Notes under the pieces: model-generated
The model's database searches: none
What the model was told of the DNA's origin: nothing
Seen by the model: the letters and a program-made list of their open reading frames with translations, nothing else
Program-made: the position numbers and the translations under genes
Shown: positions 1-8,765 of the stretch, in pieces
Numbering within the stretch: position 1 is the stretch's first letter
How the letters are laid out: the number at the start of each line of letters is the position of its first letter
NCBI RefSeq assembly: GCF_000016285.1
Contig: NC_011991.1
Coordinates: forward strand, 1 to 64,000
DNA: 64,000 nucleotides
DNA from: Allorhizobium ampelinum S4
Lineage (GTDB): Bacteria; Pseudomonadota; Alphaproteobacteria; Rhizobiales; Rhizobiaceae
Direction: 5' to 3'

Positions 1-125
1 GGTTGCTCTCCGCGTCCTGCCATTTCCGAAATGGTGAATGAATCGTCGGGTATAGGGTTACGGTTTGACCGATTCTCTCTTTTTACGCATTTCTTGGGCT
101 GAAGTCCGACGGGCAGAAAAACTCG

Positions 126-139
126 TTGTCAGCTGACAA
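126..139. promoter_or_regulatory. parS-like palindrome upstream of repA
   Basis: A perfect 14-bp palindrome, TTGTCAGCTGACAA. With its flanks it fits the repABC parS consensus GTTNNCNGCNGNNAAC (recalled from the family literature) except for the last base. The same core recurs between repB and repC at 2496-2511. RepB is expected to bind here for plasmid partitioning. Confidence 0.7.
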
Positions 140-185
140 TCGGCTTAATCTATTGAAGTTTAAGGATCTTCGGGTTTGGCCAAAA

Positions 186-205
186 TGGTTAAATTGCGTT
201 AACCA
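186..205. promoter_or_regulatory. inverted repeat in the repA upstream region
   Basis: TGGTTAA and TTAACCA form a perfect 7-bp inverted repeat with a 6-bp spacer, 74 bp before the repA start. RepA proteins repress their own operon through operators upstream of repA, so this is a candidate RepA operator. It lies between the parS-like site and a TTGACG (214-219) that could be a -35 element. No convincing -10 was identified. Confidence 0.4.
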
Positions 206-278
206 AAAACAACTTGACGTAAAGGTGCGCTATGGGATCATTTGCGGCGATTACAGAAAATTATCGGATTTACCGTGA

Positions 279-1496
279 ATGGCGATTAAGACCGCAAATA
301 GCACTGCAGCCGGAAAAATCGAACGCGTTTCGATCGACAAGACCATTGCTGACGATGCCGCAAAACTCAGCAGCAACCTTCAGGAACTATCTGCTCGTCT
401 GTTTTCGCCTGACGCACAAAAGGCGCTGCGTCGCTTCAGCAGCACGGAGGCTGCCAAGTTGCTCGGTGTAACAGATAGCTACGTGCGTCATTTAGCTGCT
501 CAAGAGGATTCGGTCACTTCCGAAAAAACATCCGCTGGTCGGCGGACCTTCTCCTTGAGCGAGATCAACACGATCCGCCAGCTCCTTGGGAAGACAAAGC
601 CTGCCTACCTCGCAGGACGCCGGGAAGCCGATCATCTTCAGGTTATCGCGGTGACCAACTTCAAGGGTGGATCAGGTAAGACGACGACATCCACGCACCT
701 CGCTCAATATCTGGCGCTGCGCGGTTATCGTGTTCTCGCCGTTGATCTGGATCCGCAGGCATCAATGTCTGCAATGTTGGGATATCAGCCAGAATTCGAC
801 GTCGGTGAAAACGAGACGCTGTTCGGCGCTATTCGCTACGATGACCTTCGTCGCCCTGTTGGAGAGGTGGTTCGTGAGACCTATTTCCCAGGCTTGGATC
901 TAATTCCCGGTAATCTTGAGCTTCACGAATTCGAGCACGATACGCCAAGAGCTCTGGCAGAGCGAAATGGCTCTGAAACCGACATGTTCTTCATGCGTGT
1001 CGGTAATGCGCTTGCTGATCTCTCTGAACGATATGACGTCGTCGTTATCGACTGCCCGCCGACGTTGGGTTTCCTCACGCTCTCGGCCCTATGTGCTGCA
1101 ACGGCAGTACTAATTACAGTGCACCCCCAAATGCTCGACGTTGCATCCATGAATCAGTTTCTGGCGATGACGTCGGATCTTCTGTCGGTGGTCAAAGAAG
1201 CTGGCGGGAATCTCGAGTACGACTGGATGCGATATCTGGTCACGCGGTACGAGCCGAACGATGGTCCACAAGCGCAGATTGTTGCATTCCTCCGAAGCCT
1301 GTTCGGTGACCGTGTCCTCACCTCGATGATGGTGAAGTCTACGGCAATCTCTGATGCCGGCCTTTCAAAACAGACAATCTATGAGGCTGCACGAGAAACT
1401 ATGAACAGGCAAACCTACGATCGCGCCGTGGAGGCCATGGATGGGGTCAACCTTGAAGTCGAAGCTCTTCTCAAAAGCTCATGGGGGCGGGCATGA
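279..1496 (+). CDS. repA: RepA, ParA-type partition ATPase
   Basis: First gene of the repABC operon. The product is a Walker-type ATPase that partitions the plasmid with RepB and represses the operon. At 405 residues it has the usual RepA length. A helix-turn-helix-like N-terminal part (about residues 50-110) precedes the ParA fold, whose deviant Walker A motif KGGSGKTTT is at residues 129-137. A DLDPQ segment and a VVIDCPP segment follow, as expected. The stop codon overlaps the repB start as ATGA, which indicates translational coupling. The ATG at 279 fits the family; an overlapping reading from 232 is in another frame and is not real. Confidence 0.96.
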   Translation: MAIKTANSTAAGKIERVSIDKTIADDAAKLSSNLQELSARLFSPDAQKALRRFSSTEAAKLLGVTDSYVRHLAAQEDSVTSEKTSAGRRTFSLSEINTIRQLLGKTKPAYLAGRREADHLQVIAVTNFKGGSGKTTTSTHLAQYLALRGYRVLAVDLDPQASMSAMLGYQPEFDVGENETLFGAIRYDDLRRPVGEVVRETYFPGLDLIPGNLELHEFEHDTPRALAERNGSETDMFFMRVGNALADLSERYDVVVIDCPPTLGFLTLSALCAATAVLITVHPQMLDVASMNQFLAMTSDLLSVVKEAGGNLEYDWMRYLVTRYEPNDGPQAQIVAFLRSLFGDRVLTSMMVKSTAISDAGLSKQTIYEAARETMNRQTYDRAVEAMDGVNLEVEALLKSSWGRA

Positions 1497-2491
1497 AGGG
1501 CCGTGACATTCTCAAGAATATGGTCAGCTCTGCTGGGGATGAAGCACCGAAGGCGAGCGTTCAGTCCCATCCACAGCACAAGCCTGCGGGCGCCGTTCGC
1601 GCCATGAACCTTTCGCTTGGCCGTCTCGGTGATGAAGCCGCCGCGGCCAAAGAGCTGCGGTACGCGCTTGCAGCCGGGGACAAGGTTGTCGAGTTGAGCC
1701 CGGGCCAGATTGAGGCCTCGTTCATTCAGGATCGTATTCCAACAAACAACGATGCTGCCCTTGAGGAACTGATTGCCTCGATGCGTCAAAGCGGCCAGCA
1801 GGTCCCAATCCTGGTGCGGCCACATCCTTCGAAGGAGAACCATTACCAGGCGGCTTATGGGCACCGCCGATTGCGTGCGGCCATCGCTCTGGAACGCCCG
1901 ATCCGAGCGATCGTGCGCCAGCTCTCCGACGAGGAACTGATTGTCGCGCAAGGTCAAGAGAACGGGCCACGCATCGATCTCAGTTTTATCGAGCGCGCCC
2001 TGTTTGCAAAAAGACTTTTGCAGCATGGTTTTGATCGCGACAGAATCTCCCAGGCCCTGTCTGTCGACAAGCCTGAGACATCGCGGCTCCTACAGGTCGC
2101 GGACGCCATCCCGACAGATATCATCCTGGCAATCGGGCCTGCTTCGAAGATCGGACGGCCCCGCTGGTTGGCCTTTGCCGAACTATTGAAGGACAAAGCA
2201 GCGGCCGACCGGATTGCCGACACCGTCGCCGAAGCTCAGTTCGGAGCAATCGATACGAACGAACGGTTTGCCCGTTTGTGGGCGCAGGCCCAAGGCCCCA
2301 AAGCTTCGAAGAAGGACACCGGCGGTAAGATCCGCACGCGCAAGGGCATCGTTCTCGCATCAATGGAACGAACAGCCAAAGGCGCCAAAATCACGGTTAC
2401 ATCAGAAGAGTTCGCACAGTTCCTTGATGCCAGAATGAGCGATCTTGTTGAGCAGTTCGAAAAAGAAAACTCTTCTGAAACAAACCATTAG
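1493..2491 (+). CDS. repB: RepB, ParB-type partition protein
   Basis: The centromere-binding partition protein of the repABC system, 332 residues from the ATG at 1493. That ATG overlaps the repA stop (ATGA); an earlier in-frame ATG at 1481 is less likely. The N-terminal half carries the ParB/Srx-like motif with GHRRLRA, and the middle has the helix-turn-helix region (DRISQALSVDKPETSRLL). It should bind the parS-like palindromes at 126-139 and 2495-2512 and interact with RepA. Length and order match the family. Confidence 0.95.
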   Translation: MKGRDILKNMVSSAGDEAPKASVQSHPQHKPAGAVRAMNLSLGRLGDEAAAAKELRYALAAGDKVVELSPGQIEASFIQDRIPTNNDAALEELIASMRQSGQQVPILVRPHPSKENHYQAAYGHRRLRAAIALERPIRAIVRQLSDEELIVAQGQENGPRIDLSFIERALFAKRLLQHGFDRDRISQALSVDKPETSRLLQVADAIPTDIILAIGPASKIGRPRWLAFAELLKDKAAADRIADTVAEAQFGAIDTNERFARLWAQAQGPKASKKDTGGKIRTRKGIVLASMERTAKGAKITVTSEEFAQFLDARMSDLVEQFEKENSSETNH

Positions 2492-2494
2492 TTC

Positions 2495-2512
2495 GATTGT
2501 CAGCTGACAATC
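2495..2512. promoter_or_regulatory. parS-like palindrome between repB and repC
   Basis: GATTGTCAGCTGACAATC is a perfect 18-bp palindrome just after the repB stop. It contains the same 14-bp core as the site at 126-139. Finding the identical core at both ends of repAB is strong internal evidence that this is the RepB-binding centromere. Confidence 0.75.
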
Positions 2513-2537
2513 CGATCGCAACCAGGAGATCAAACCG

Positions 2538-2592
2538 CAAAAGAAAAGGCCCCCAAACGTCGCCGTCGTGGAAGCCCTTCTTATAGTGTCGC
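2538..2592 (-). ncRNA. repABC antisense RNA (ctRNA / incA type)
   Basis: Read on the minus strand, TTGACT (2622-2627) and GATTCT (2599-2604) form a promoter with a 17-bp spacer. A start near 2592 gives a transcript of about 55 nt. It ends in a stem GGCTTCCA / TGGGGGCC (with G-U pairs) followed by TTTTCTTTT (2539-2547), a Rho-independent terminator. repABC operons carry a small antisense RNA at exactly this place, which limits repC expression and determines incompatibility. The location, size and promoter-terminator layout all fit. Confidence 0.75.
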
Positions 2593-2688
2593 AACTAGAG
2601 AATCGCATTTCCCCGAATCCCAGTCAAGAGTCTTTGGCGCTGTTTTGGCGAGCGGATTTCTTTTGCCTATTTTGTGAGGGCTGAAGAG

Positions 2689-3903
2689 ATGCACACGGGA
2701 AATGTAACGACGCCCTTTGGGCGGCGGCCGATGACGCTTGCTCTGGTAAAACGGCAGATCGCTGACACCGAGATCAGGTCAGGCAAGAGCGCTGACAAAT
2801 GGATGATCTTTCGTGACGTCAAAGAAGCGCGCGAGACCTACAAGCTGCCTCCTTATTCGATAGCGGTGCTTGATGCACTACTGACCTTTTATCCTGAAAA
2901 GGAATTGCGCCAGGACGCGCAGCTGATCGTATTTCCTTCGAACGCTCAGCTGATGGTTCGGGCCAACGGGATGTCAGGAGCTACCCTTCGTCGGCATCTG
3001 GCAATCCTTGTCGACGTCGGAATGATTGTCCGCAAGGACAGCCCCAATGGCAAACGATACGCCCGCAAAGACGGATCAGGGGAAATCGAACGCGCATTCG
3101 GATTTGATCTTTCGCCGCTTTTGGCTCGATCCGAGGAGTTTGCGTTGGCCGCTCAACAGGTGGCGACCGATCGCCGCGAATTCCTCAAGGCCAAGGAGAG
3201 CCTTACCCTGTGCCGGCGGGACGTTCGAAAGGTTATCAGCGCCGCGATCGAGGAGGGGGCTGAAGGCGACTGGGAAGCGGTCGAATCTGTCTATCTGGAC
3301 ATTGTCCGCCGGATTCCCCGTACCCCGTCAGCTTCCGACCTTGCACAAGTCCTCGACGAGTTGCAGCTTCTTTTCGACGAAGTCATCAACCGCTTGGATT
3401 TGGTCGATAATTCTGAAGATATAAGCAGCAATGCTGCTCAGAGCGAGCGCCACATACAAAATTCAAAAACCGAATCCATCAATGAACTTGAACATAGCTC
3501 TGAAAATAAGCAGGGCGCGAAGCCGAGTGAAACCGGTCGGCCGAAGAGGGAGCCGGTAAAGGCATTCCCACTTGGTATGGTGTTAAGAGCTTGCCCGCAG
3601 ATAAGCGACTACGGGCCAGGCGGCCAGATCGCAAGCTGGCGAGACCTGATGTCGGCTGCCGTGGTCGCGCGTTCGATGCTCGGCGTCAGCCCGAGCGCCT
3701 ATCAAACCGCCTGTGAAACCCTGGGACCAGAGAATGCAGCCGCTGTCATGGCCTGCATTCTGGAGCGGGGGGGGCACATCAACTCGGCCGGCGGTTACCT
3801 CCGTGCTCTGACGCAACGGGCGGAGAAGGGCGAGTTTTCCCTCGGCCCGATGCTGATGGCCTTGACGCGCGCCAATGCCGGGAACGATCGACAGGCGGGA
3901 TGA
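2689..3903 (+). CDS. repC: RepC, replication initiator
   Basis: The plasmid replication initiator, 404 residues from the ATG at 2689, after a GAGGG-like ribosome binding site. The N-terminus (MHTGNVTTPFGRRP) is the conserved RepC start, so the GTG at 2674 is not preferred. A winged-helix DNA-binding region covers roughly residues 60-140. In this family the origin lies inside repC itself, typically in an AT-rich stretch; here the local AT-rich stretch is around 3400-3510. Expression should be held down by the antisense RNA at 2538-2592. Confidence 0.95.
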   Translation: MHTGNVTTPFGRRPMTLALVKRQIADTEIRSGKSADKWMIFRDVKEARETYKLPPYSIAVLDALLTFYPEKELRQDAQLIVFPSNAQLMVRANGMSGATLRRHLAILVDVGMIVRKDSPNGKRYARKDGSGEIERAFGFDLSPLLARSEEFALAAQQVATDRREFLKAKESLTLCRRDVRKVISAAIEEGAEGDWEAVESVYLDIVRRIPRTPSASDLAQVLDELQLLFDEVINRLDLVDNSEDISSNAAQSERHIQNSKTESINELEHSSENKQGAKPSETGRPKREPVKAFPLGMVLRACPQISDYGPGGQIASWRDLMSAAVVARSMLGVSPSAYQTACETLGPENAAAVMACILERGGHINSAGGYLRALTQRAEKGEFSLGPMLMALTRANAGNDRQAG

Positions 3904-3931
3904 GATGGTGATATTCGGCCCTGTTTCCGTC

Positions 3932-4753
3932 TCACGCAACACTGGTGAGGAAGTTATCCAGCAGGACGTTGAACTCCTTGTGCCTTTGCCAGTGGAGACC
4001 GTGTCCGGCATTTTCCACGCGGACAGCGCCGCGGTTCCAGAGGTTCCCGTAAGTCAGGTTATCGATGTAATCGAGATTGATCACTGGATCGTCCGCGCCG
4101 TTGACGATGGCCAGCGGAACGGCAGAGGTCTCGACAAGAGCGCGCTGATCGGAATGCCTTCCGGCAAGGGCTGCATCGATCATTAACTCGCGCGAGCGTC
4201 CGTCCGTTCGTCTGACAGCGCTTTTCCAGAACGTGTCGTGGACGGCATCCGATCCGAGCGCCAACGCAACGACCATGTCGATTTCTTGCTCACTCAGGAT
4301 CTGTTTTCCCGTGTAGGCGAACTCCGGATTGGGAAGAAATCCGAGCGCTGCACCTTCGGGGCCCGGTGGGATTGGCGGTGTGCCGAAGATCATCGTGCCC
4401 GCGGTCTTTTCCGGCAGGAGCCTCATCAGTTCCAGGGCGACGTGGCCGCCGAGAGAGTGGCCGAGTATGGCGAAACGATCGACGCCGAGTGCTTCAATCA
4501 CTTCGCAGATGGCGTCGGCATATCCATTGAAGTTGTAAGTGCGTAGCGGATCGATGGCATCGGAGGATTGACCATGGCCCGGCAGGTCGATGGCGATAAT
4601 ACGGTACTTGCCAGCTAGGGCCTCAATCTGGAAATGAAATGTCTCCTTGCAGACGGAATTGGCGTGGATCATGAGGAGGGGGATTTCGCCTCCGGGTGTG
4701 TCGTAGATTGCGATCTGTCCGTGGGATGTTGTGATCGTTTTTTCACTCATCAT
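3932..4753 (-). CDS. alpha/beta hydrolase
   Basis: A 273-residue single-domain alpha/beta hydrolase, probably cytoplasmic (no signal peptide). The nucleophile elbow GHSLGG is at residues 98-103 with Ser100. An HAN oxyanion segment is near residue 30. A C-terminal NGADDPV segment supplies the acid, and ENAGHGLHW supplies the catalytic histidine. The substrate cannot be told from sequence. It converges on repC with a 28-bp gap. The ATG at 4753 is chosen because GGAG stands six bases upstream; TTG at 4756 is the alternative. Confidence 0.85.
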   Translation of the reverse strand: MMSEKTITTSHGQIAIYDTPGGEIPLLMIHANSVCKETFHFQIEALAGKYRIIAIDLPGHGQSSDAIDPLRTYNFNGYADAICEVIEALGVDRFAILGHSLGGHVALELMRLLPEKTAGTMIFGTPPIPPGPEGAALGFLPNPEFAYTGKQILSEQEIDMVVALALGSDAVHDTFWKSAVRRTDGRSRELMIDAALAGRHSDQRALVETSAVPLAIVNGADDPVINLDYIDNLTYGNLWNRGAVRVENAGHGLHWQRHKEFNVLLDNFLTSVA

Positions 4754-4952
4754 CAATGCTCCGTGTTCACCTTCAAATTCTTGTCCTGGCCATGTTGCTG
4801 AAGGACCTAAACGATCTCTGTGACCACAATCTGAAGCTCGTTAGAGGCCAATTTTCCAGATATTGGGCACATGAGTTGAGTTTTACTGAAGTGTTTCAAC
4901 CCTCTTTAAATTCACGAGTTCATAGAAATCCATATTTCTCACGGTGATATTT

Positions 4953-5690
4953 ATGCGTCGTATTGTAGAGAAGTCGATTGTAACCGGATTGCTATCGGTG
5001 TTGGCCTCGCTGGCGATCTCGTTCAGCATTGTGCCGTTGCTGGGTGGTCAGGTTGCGGGCGCGGGCCTGTTCATGACCATATTTTGTCCGCTGGCGATAT
5101 CGATCCCGGCGTCGGCGCTGCATTTCACCCAGTCGGAAAAAGTGCGACGGGCAGAGGCAGCGACGAAAGAAGCTCTGAACAAACTGGCCGATGCTTATGA
5201 AACCCTCCGTATTCAGTCCCGCAGAGACGGGCTGACCGGCGCTCTCACGCGAAGCGCATTCATGGAAGATCTGGCTTTGACAAGTCAACGAGGTGGGACC
5301 GGAGCCCTGCTGTTCCTGGACCTGGACCACTTCAAATCGATCAACGACCGGTATGGTCATGCAACCGGTGATGAAGCTCTTCGCCGCACTGGGCTTGTCC
5401 TCGCCCGCTACAAGAGCCAGTCAGATGTCGCGGGACGTCTTGGCGGTGAGGAATTTGGATTGTTTCAGAGCGATTTGAAGTTCGAACAAATGCGTGATCG
5501 TTGCGAGGAGGTTCGGGAGGAAATCGCCCGTATCGTTTTGCATGCACCATCTGGTTCACAGGTGCGGATTTCCGCGAGCATAGGGGCGTGTCATTGCGAT
5601 CCCGGATTTGATCTATCGGACTGCCTAAAAGCCGCTGACAAAAACCTCTATCAGGCAAAAGCCCTCGGCAGAAACAGGGTTGTCGCATAG
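4953..5690 (+). CDS. GGDEF-domain protein (diguanylate cyclase)
   Basis: A 245-residue protein. Two hydrophobic helices (about residues 10-30 and 35-57) are followed by a short coiled linker and a GGDEF domain with DLDHFKSIND (123-132) and the active-site GGEEF (164-168). Such enzymes make cyclic di-GMP from two GTP. The inhibitory I-site RxxD five residues before GGEEF is missing; SQSD stands there, so product inhibition is probably absent. No sensory domain is present beyond the membrane helices. The ATG at 4953 is preferred to the GTG at 4944. Confidence 0.85.
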   Translation: MRRIVEKSIVTGLLSVLASLAISFSIVPLLGGQVAGAGLFMTIFCPLAISIPASALHFTQSEKVRRAEAATKEALNKLADAYETLRIQSRRDGLTGALTRSAFMEDLALTSQRGGTGALLFLDLDHFKSINDRYGHATGDEALRRTGLVLARYKSQSDVAGRLGGEEFGLFQSDLKFEQMRDRCEEVREEIARIVLHAPSGSQVRISASIGACHCDPGFDLSDCLKAADKNLYQAKALGRNRVVA

Positions 5691-5803
5691 GCATCCAGAT
5701 AGTGGACTACGCCCGAGCAACTGTGTGGTGGCGGAACGCTACCATCTGGCGAAGCGTGTTCGGTGCGTTTCTTTTACTACTTTTTCTGTCTATCAGAAAG
5801 CGC

Positions 5804-5839
5804 TTGATGTGCGCTAAAATGTGCATATATTGTGCATAG
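5804..5839 (+). promoter_or_regulatory. promoter and repeated operator half-sites of the first Xre-RES pair
   Basis: TTGATG (5804-5809) and TATTGT (5828-5833) are spaced 18 bp apart. The sequence contains TGTGC three times at 11-12 bp intervals, the last two as TGTGCA. Antitoxins of this type repress their own promoter, so the repeats are probable operator half-sites. Confidence 0.5.
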
Positions 5840-5857
5840 CAGATGAAGGGACGAACG

Positions 5858-6244
5858 ATGGCACAGGCTCTTATGGCGCATACAAGCGTGGTTTCAGGCT
5901 TCGTCGATAGTTTGCAGGAGCCGCGAACACCCTACATCTCACCCAAGCGCCTTTCCAAGGCGCTCGGCGTCCCGGTAACCGGGATGGCGGAATTGACGGG
6001 TGTTCATCGCAACACCCTGCGCAATCCCTCCTCCGAGCGTCTGCAGGGCCGCATGCGGGAAATGATCAAGGTGATTTCGGCAGCCGCCGAACTGACGGGG
6101 GCACTCGAGAAGGCAGTCTACTGGTATCGAAACGAGCCCATCAGGGACTACGATCATAAGACGGCGGCCGAACTAGTCGCCGACGGGCAGGTCGAGGCTG
6201 TACTGGCCTATATCCGGGATCTCACGAACGGGGCGCGGGGTTGA
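5858..6244 (+). CDS. Xre/MbcA/ParS-type antitoxin (DUF2384)
   Basis: The antitoxin partner of the RES toxin that follows. The N-terminal half looks like an Xre helix-turn-helix (GMAELTGVHRNTLRN). The C-terminal half is the DUF2384 toxin-binding domain (ALEKAVYWYRNEPI, then a helix ending in VEAVLAYIRDL). The ATG at 5858 is chosen because AAGGGA lies eight bases upstream; an in-frame ATG at 5843 would sit before that site. The stop overlaps the toxin start (TTGA), so the two are translated together. Confidence 0.85.
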   Translation: MAQALMAHTSVVSGFVDSLQEPRTPYISPKRLSKALGVPVTGMAELTGVHRNTLRNPSSERLQGRMREMIKVISAAAELTGALEKAVYWYRNEPIRDYDHKTAAELVADGQVEAVLAYIRDLTNGARG

Positions 6245-6768
6245 AACTCACGCGTCTTGGCCCGCCCGGCGAGGTCTTTCACCGTTTTCTCACGCCAAGA
6301 TGGTCTCACCTTCCAACCAGCGGCGCCGGGGCTGCGGCCGATGGCGGACGTTTCAACCGTCCAGGAATAGAAGCTCTCTATCTTTCCAGAGCTCCACAAA
6401 CAGCCCTTGAGGAGTACCGTCAGGGCGCCTCAATCACACCGCCGGCGACACTTGCAGCATACAGTGTCGTGCTTGATCGGGTCGCCGATCTGTCCGGCGG
6501 ATTCGATCCGCTCCTGTGGGACGCCACATGGGCCGAATGGGATTGTCCCTGGCGCAGGATTGTCCGGATCGACCGAAAAATTCCTGCATCGTGGAAACTC
6601 TCCGATATCGTGATCTCTGCCGGATACAAGGGAATTCTCTTTCCATCGCTTCGGCATGCGGGCGGTACAAATCTCGTCGTGTTTAGCGCCAATCTGATCG
6701 ATGACGACACGGTCGAGGTCCATGATCCCGATGGACGCTTGCCCAAGGACCAGTCCTCCTGGCCTTGA
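6241..6768 (+). CDS. RES-domain toxin
   Basis: A RES-family toxin of 175 residues. The family degrades or phosphorolyses NAD+ when not held by its Xre partner. Visible family features are the VFHRF start, the R-E-S signature region GGRFNRPGIEALYLS, the ALEE segment and the C-terminal NLVVFSANLI. It starts with TTG overlapping the antitoxin stop. A second, diverged Xre-RES pair lies at 46023-46876 in this window. Confidence 0.85.
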   Translation: MKLTRLGPPGEVFHRFLTPRWSHLPTSGAGAAADGGRFNRPGIEALYLSRAPQTALEEYRQGASITPPATLAAYSVVLDRVADLSGGFDPLLWDATWAEWDCPWRRIVRIDRKIPASWKLSDIVISAGYKGILFPSLRHAGGTNLVVFSANLIDDDTVEVHDPDGRLPKDQSSWP

Positions 6769-6831
6769 TCTTCTTGTGATGGAGAGTGAACGTTCGCGGA
6801 ATCTGATAATGTTCAGCCATGGAGCCCGGTT

Positions 6832-7143
6832 ATGAATAGTGAAGAACGCGAAGCGTTCGAGCGACTGCTAAAATTGGCCCAGAGCGATACCGGCCAGGCC
6901 GGCCGGGCGGCCGATTTTGTCCTAGCATGGTGGAATGCCGACAGTTTGGGCGGTTTCGATCTGCCGGATCTGTTTGGCGTTGATATGGCGATAGGCGTGG
7001 ATAGGGCGACGGTCTTTACTTATCTCGCAGGCAGACAAGATGCGGTTTACCCTGAGGAGTATCGGTCGCAGACTGAGGCTATTATTCAGCAGTGGCGACC
7101 GGGCGCGCGGGCCAAGAGCCATTCAGCCGCTCAGGCTGGATAA
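6832..7143 (+). CDS. conserved plasmid protein (DUF7673-like)
   Basis: A 103-residue acidic protein with the segments FLL/FVLAWWNA, LGGFDLPDLFGVD and TVFTYLAG. I recall this pattern from small rhizobial and sphingomonad plasmid proteins now called DUF7673; the family label is from memory. No catalytic motif or membrane segment is visible. It lies 63 bp after the RES toxin on the same strand, but a role in that pair is not shown. Confidence 0.65.
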   Translation: MNSEEREAFERLLKLAQSDTGQAGRAADFVLAWWNADSLGGFDLPDLFGVDMAIGVDRATVFTYLAGRQDAVYPEEYRSQTEAIIQQWRPGARAKSHSAAQAG

Positions 7144-7189
7144 GCCGTTTTAGAACGCACAATTAAAGGTTGGTGAGGCGGCAGCCTGT

Positions 7190-8356
7190 TCAGAGCACCA
7201 GGCGTGCCGCCCGTCCCAGTTTGCGTTCGGTGTTGTTGTAGTACCCCGACGCCTGAGTGACCGACTTGTGCAGAGACTGCTGCATCGCTTCAGGCAGCGG
7301 AATGCCGCGGTTGGCAGCCTCCGTAAGGTAACCCGATCGCAGGCCATGGGCGGAGAACTGCATTGGATCGAGACCAGCCTGTGCTATCCGCGTCTTAAGG
7401 ATAAGATTGACGGACTGCGGCGTCAGGGCATGGCGGTCGAGATTGCCCCATTGGTCGATGCGGCGGAAGACGGGTCCTGCTTCGATCTTTGCCTGTTCAA
7501 GCCAATGCTTGAGTGCGGTCACAGGCCTGCCGATCAGCACGACATGTTCATCATCGTCAGCCGACGTGGTTTTGGTGCGACCGAGACGGATGGTGAGGCA
7601 GGGCAGAAGAGGGGAGAGCTCGTCGGAGGGGTTTGCGCGGACTGGTTCCTCTTCCATCAGATCCTCGACGCGCAAGCCTGCTACCTCGGAACGCCGGCGG
7701 CCGCCGGACGCAAACGCCATCAGCAGCAGCGCCCGGTCGCGCAGATCGACCAGCCGATCGCCGGCACAGGCGGTGAGCAGCTTGGCGAGGATATCGCCGG
7801 TCACGGCCTTCTTGCTTTTTCTCTGTCTGGGCCGGTTGCTGGCACGGACGGCCAACCGAAGCGCGCTTTTCAGCGACGGCGCCGAAAACGATCCGGTCAG
7901 GCCACGCCAACGGGTCAGGATCGACCAGCTCGTCAGTCGACGGCGGACAGTTGCCGGCGCATGCGGGCCAGTGCTTCTGAGCAGTCCCTTGACACGAAGC
8001 GCGATCGCCACGTCCTCCGGCATTCCGTGATCGGCATTGGTTTCACGCTCGGCTGGATCCCACAGATGGTGGGCGACGAATTTCAGCAACAAACTTTCTG
8101 GTGCGGGCCAGGGGAGGGGAGTGCCTGTTGCGAGCACGCACCACGCCTCCAGATAGGCGAGATCGGACGCCAGCGCCCGCATGGTGTTGTCGCCCATGCC
8201 TTCGCTGGCGAGGTGCTTGAGCGTCGCGACGTCGTCGTCGGTGAGCAACTCGGCGAGCTGGTCGCGCCGGTCGAAGGGCAGGATGGCATCGAGCGCGTCC
8301 AGCTCTTCGGCACGCCTTAGAACGTCATTACCCGAAAGCGACAGGTCAGTGCTCAT
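7190..8356 (-). CDS. tyrosine recombinase / site-specific integrase
   Basis: A 388-residue phage-integrase-family recombinase. An N-terminal SAM-like core-binding part precedes the catalytic domain. Catalytic residues seen are Arg in GGRRRSEVAGL, HGLRSG (HxxR), His in LHKS, and the nucleophile Tyr in QASGYYNN. The start overlaps the end of the upstream vapC-like gene by 11 bp, so Phd, VapC and integrase form one operon. The ATG at 8356 is preferred over a longer reading that would overlap the PIN gene more deeply. It could act on the plasmid itself (dimer resolution) or on a cassette. Confidence 0.9.
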   Translation of the reverse strand: MSTDLSLSGNDVLRRAEELDALDAILPFDRRDQLAELLTDDDVATLKHLASEGMGDNTMRALASDLAYLEAWCVLATGTPLPWPAPESLLLKFVAHHLWDPAERETNADHGMPEDVAIALRVKGLLRSTGPHAPATVRRRLTSWSILTRWRGLTGSFSAPSLKSALRLAVRASNRPRQRKSKKAVTGDILAKLLTACAGDRLVDLRDRALLLMAFASGGRRRSEVAGLRVEDLMEEEPVRANPSDELSPLLPCLTIRLGRTKTTSADDDEHVVLIGRPVTALKHWLEQAKIEAGPVFRRIDQWGNLDRHALTPQSVNLILKTRIAQAGLDPMQFSAHGLRSGYLTEAANRGIPLPEAMQQSLHKSVTQASGYYNNTERKLGRAARLVL

Positions 8357-8765
8357 GTTCGAGCGGCCCAACGACGGTGATGCCTTCACCTCGGGCGGCG
8401 GTGGCCATCTTTCGGTCCCCGGTCGCCAGAGGCAGCCCTTGCGTTCTGGCAAGCGCGACATAGCTCGCATCATATGCGGTCAGCGTGTGACGGGCCGCCA
8501 GTTCCAAGACCAGGCCGTCTCCGCCCGATCCGGCGTCCTCGAGCGGCAGCCCTCGCAACTGTGTCATCAGCAGAATCGGTTCGCCGGGGCGAAGGCGACC
8601 GCGCCGTTCCGCAACCAGAAACAGATTGCGGGTCTCGAACCAGAACAGCGCCGGCACGAGACCGACCGTCGACCGTATCTCCGACATCAGTCGATCGGCG
8701 GCGTCGTGTTGTTCGTCGGGCAGAAACCAGGCGGCGGCGATGGAGGCATCGAGAACGAAGGACAT
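8346..8765 (-). CDS. VapC-type PIN ribonuclease toxin
   Basis: A 139-residue PIN-domain protein with the four acidic residues expected of an active site: Asp6, Glu44, Asp99 and Asp117. VapC toxins cleave tRNA or rRNA when freed from the antitoxin. Its start overlaps the stop of the Phd-like antitoxin gene (ATGA), and its end overlaps the integrase start. This is the middle gene of a three-gene operon. Confidence 0.9.
   Translation of the reverse strand: MSFVLDASIAAAWFLPDEQHDAADRLMSEIRSTVGLVPALFWFETRNLFLVAERRGRLRPGEPILLMTQLRGLPLEDAGSGGDGLVLELAARHTLTAYDASYVALARTQGLPLATGDRKMATAARGEGITVVGPLEHEH

Noticed and set aside
7268..8320. 350-codon open frame on the plus strand opposite the integrase gene
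   Set aside because: It is antisense to a gene with clear catalytic motifs and shows no family resemblance; a product of high GC.
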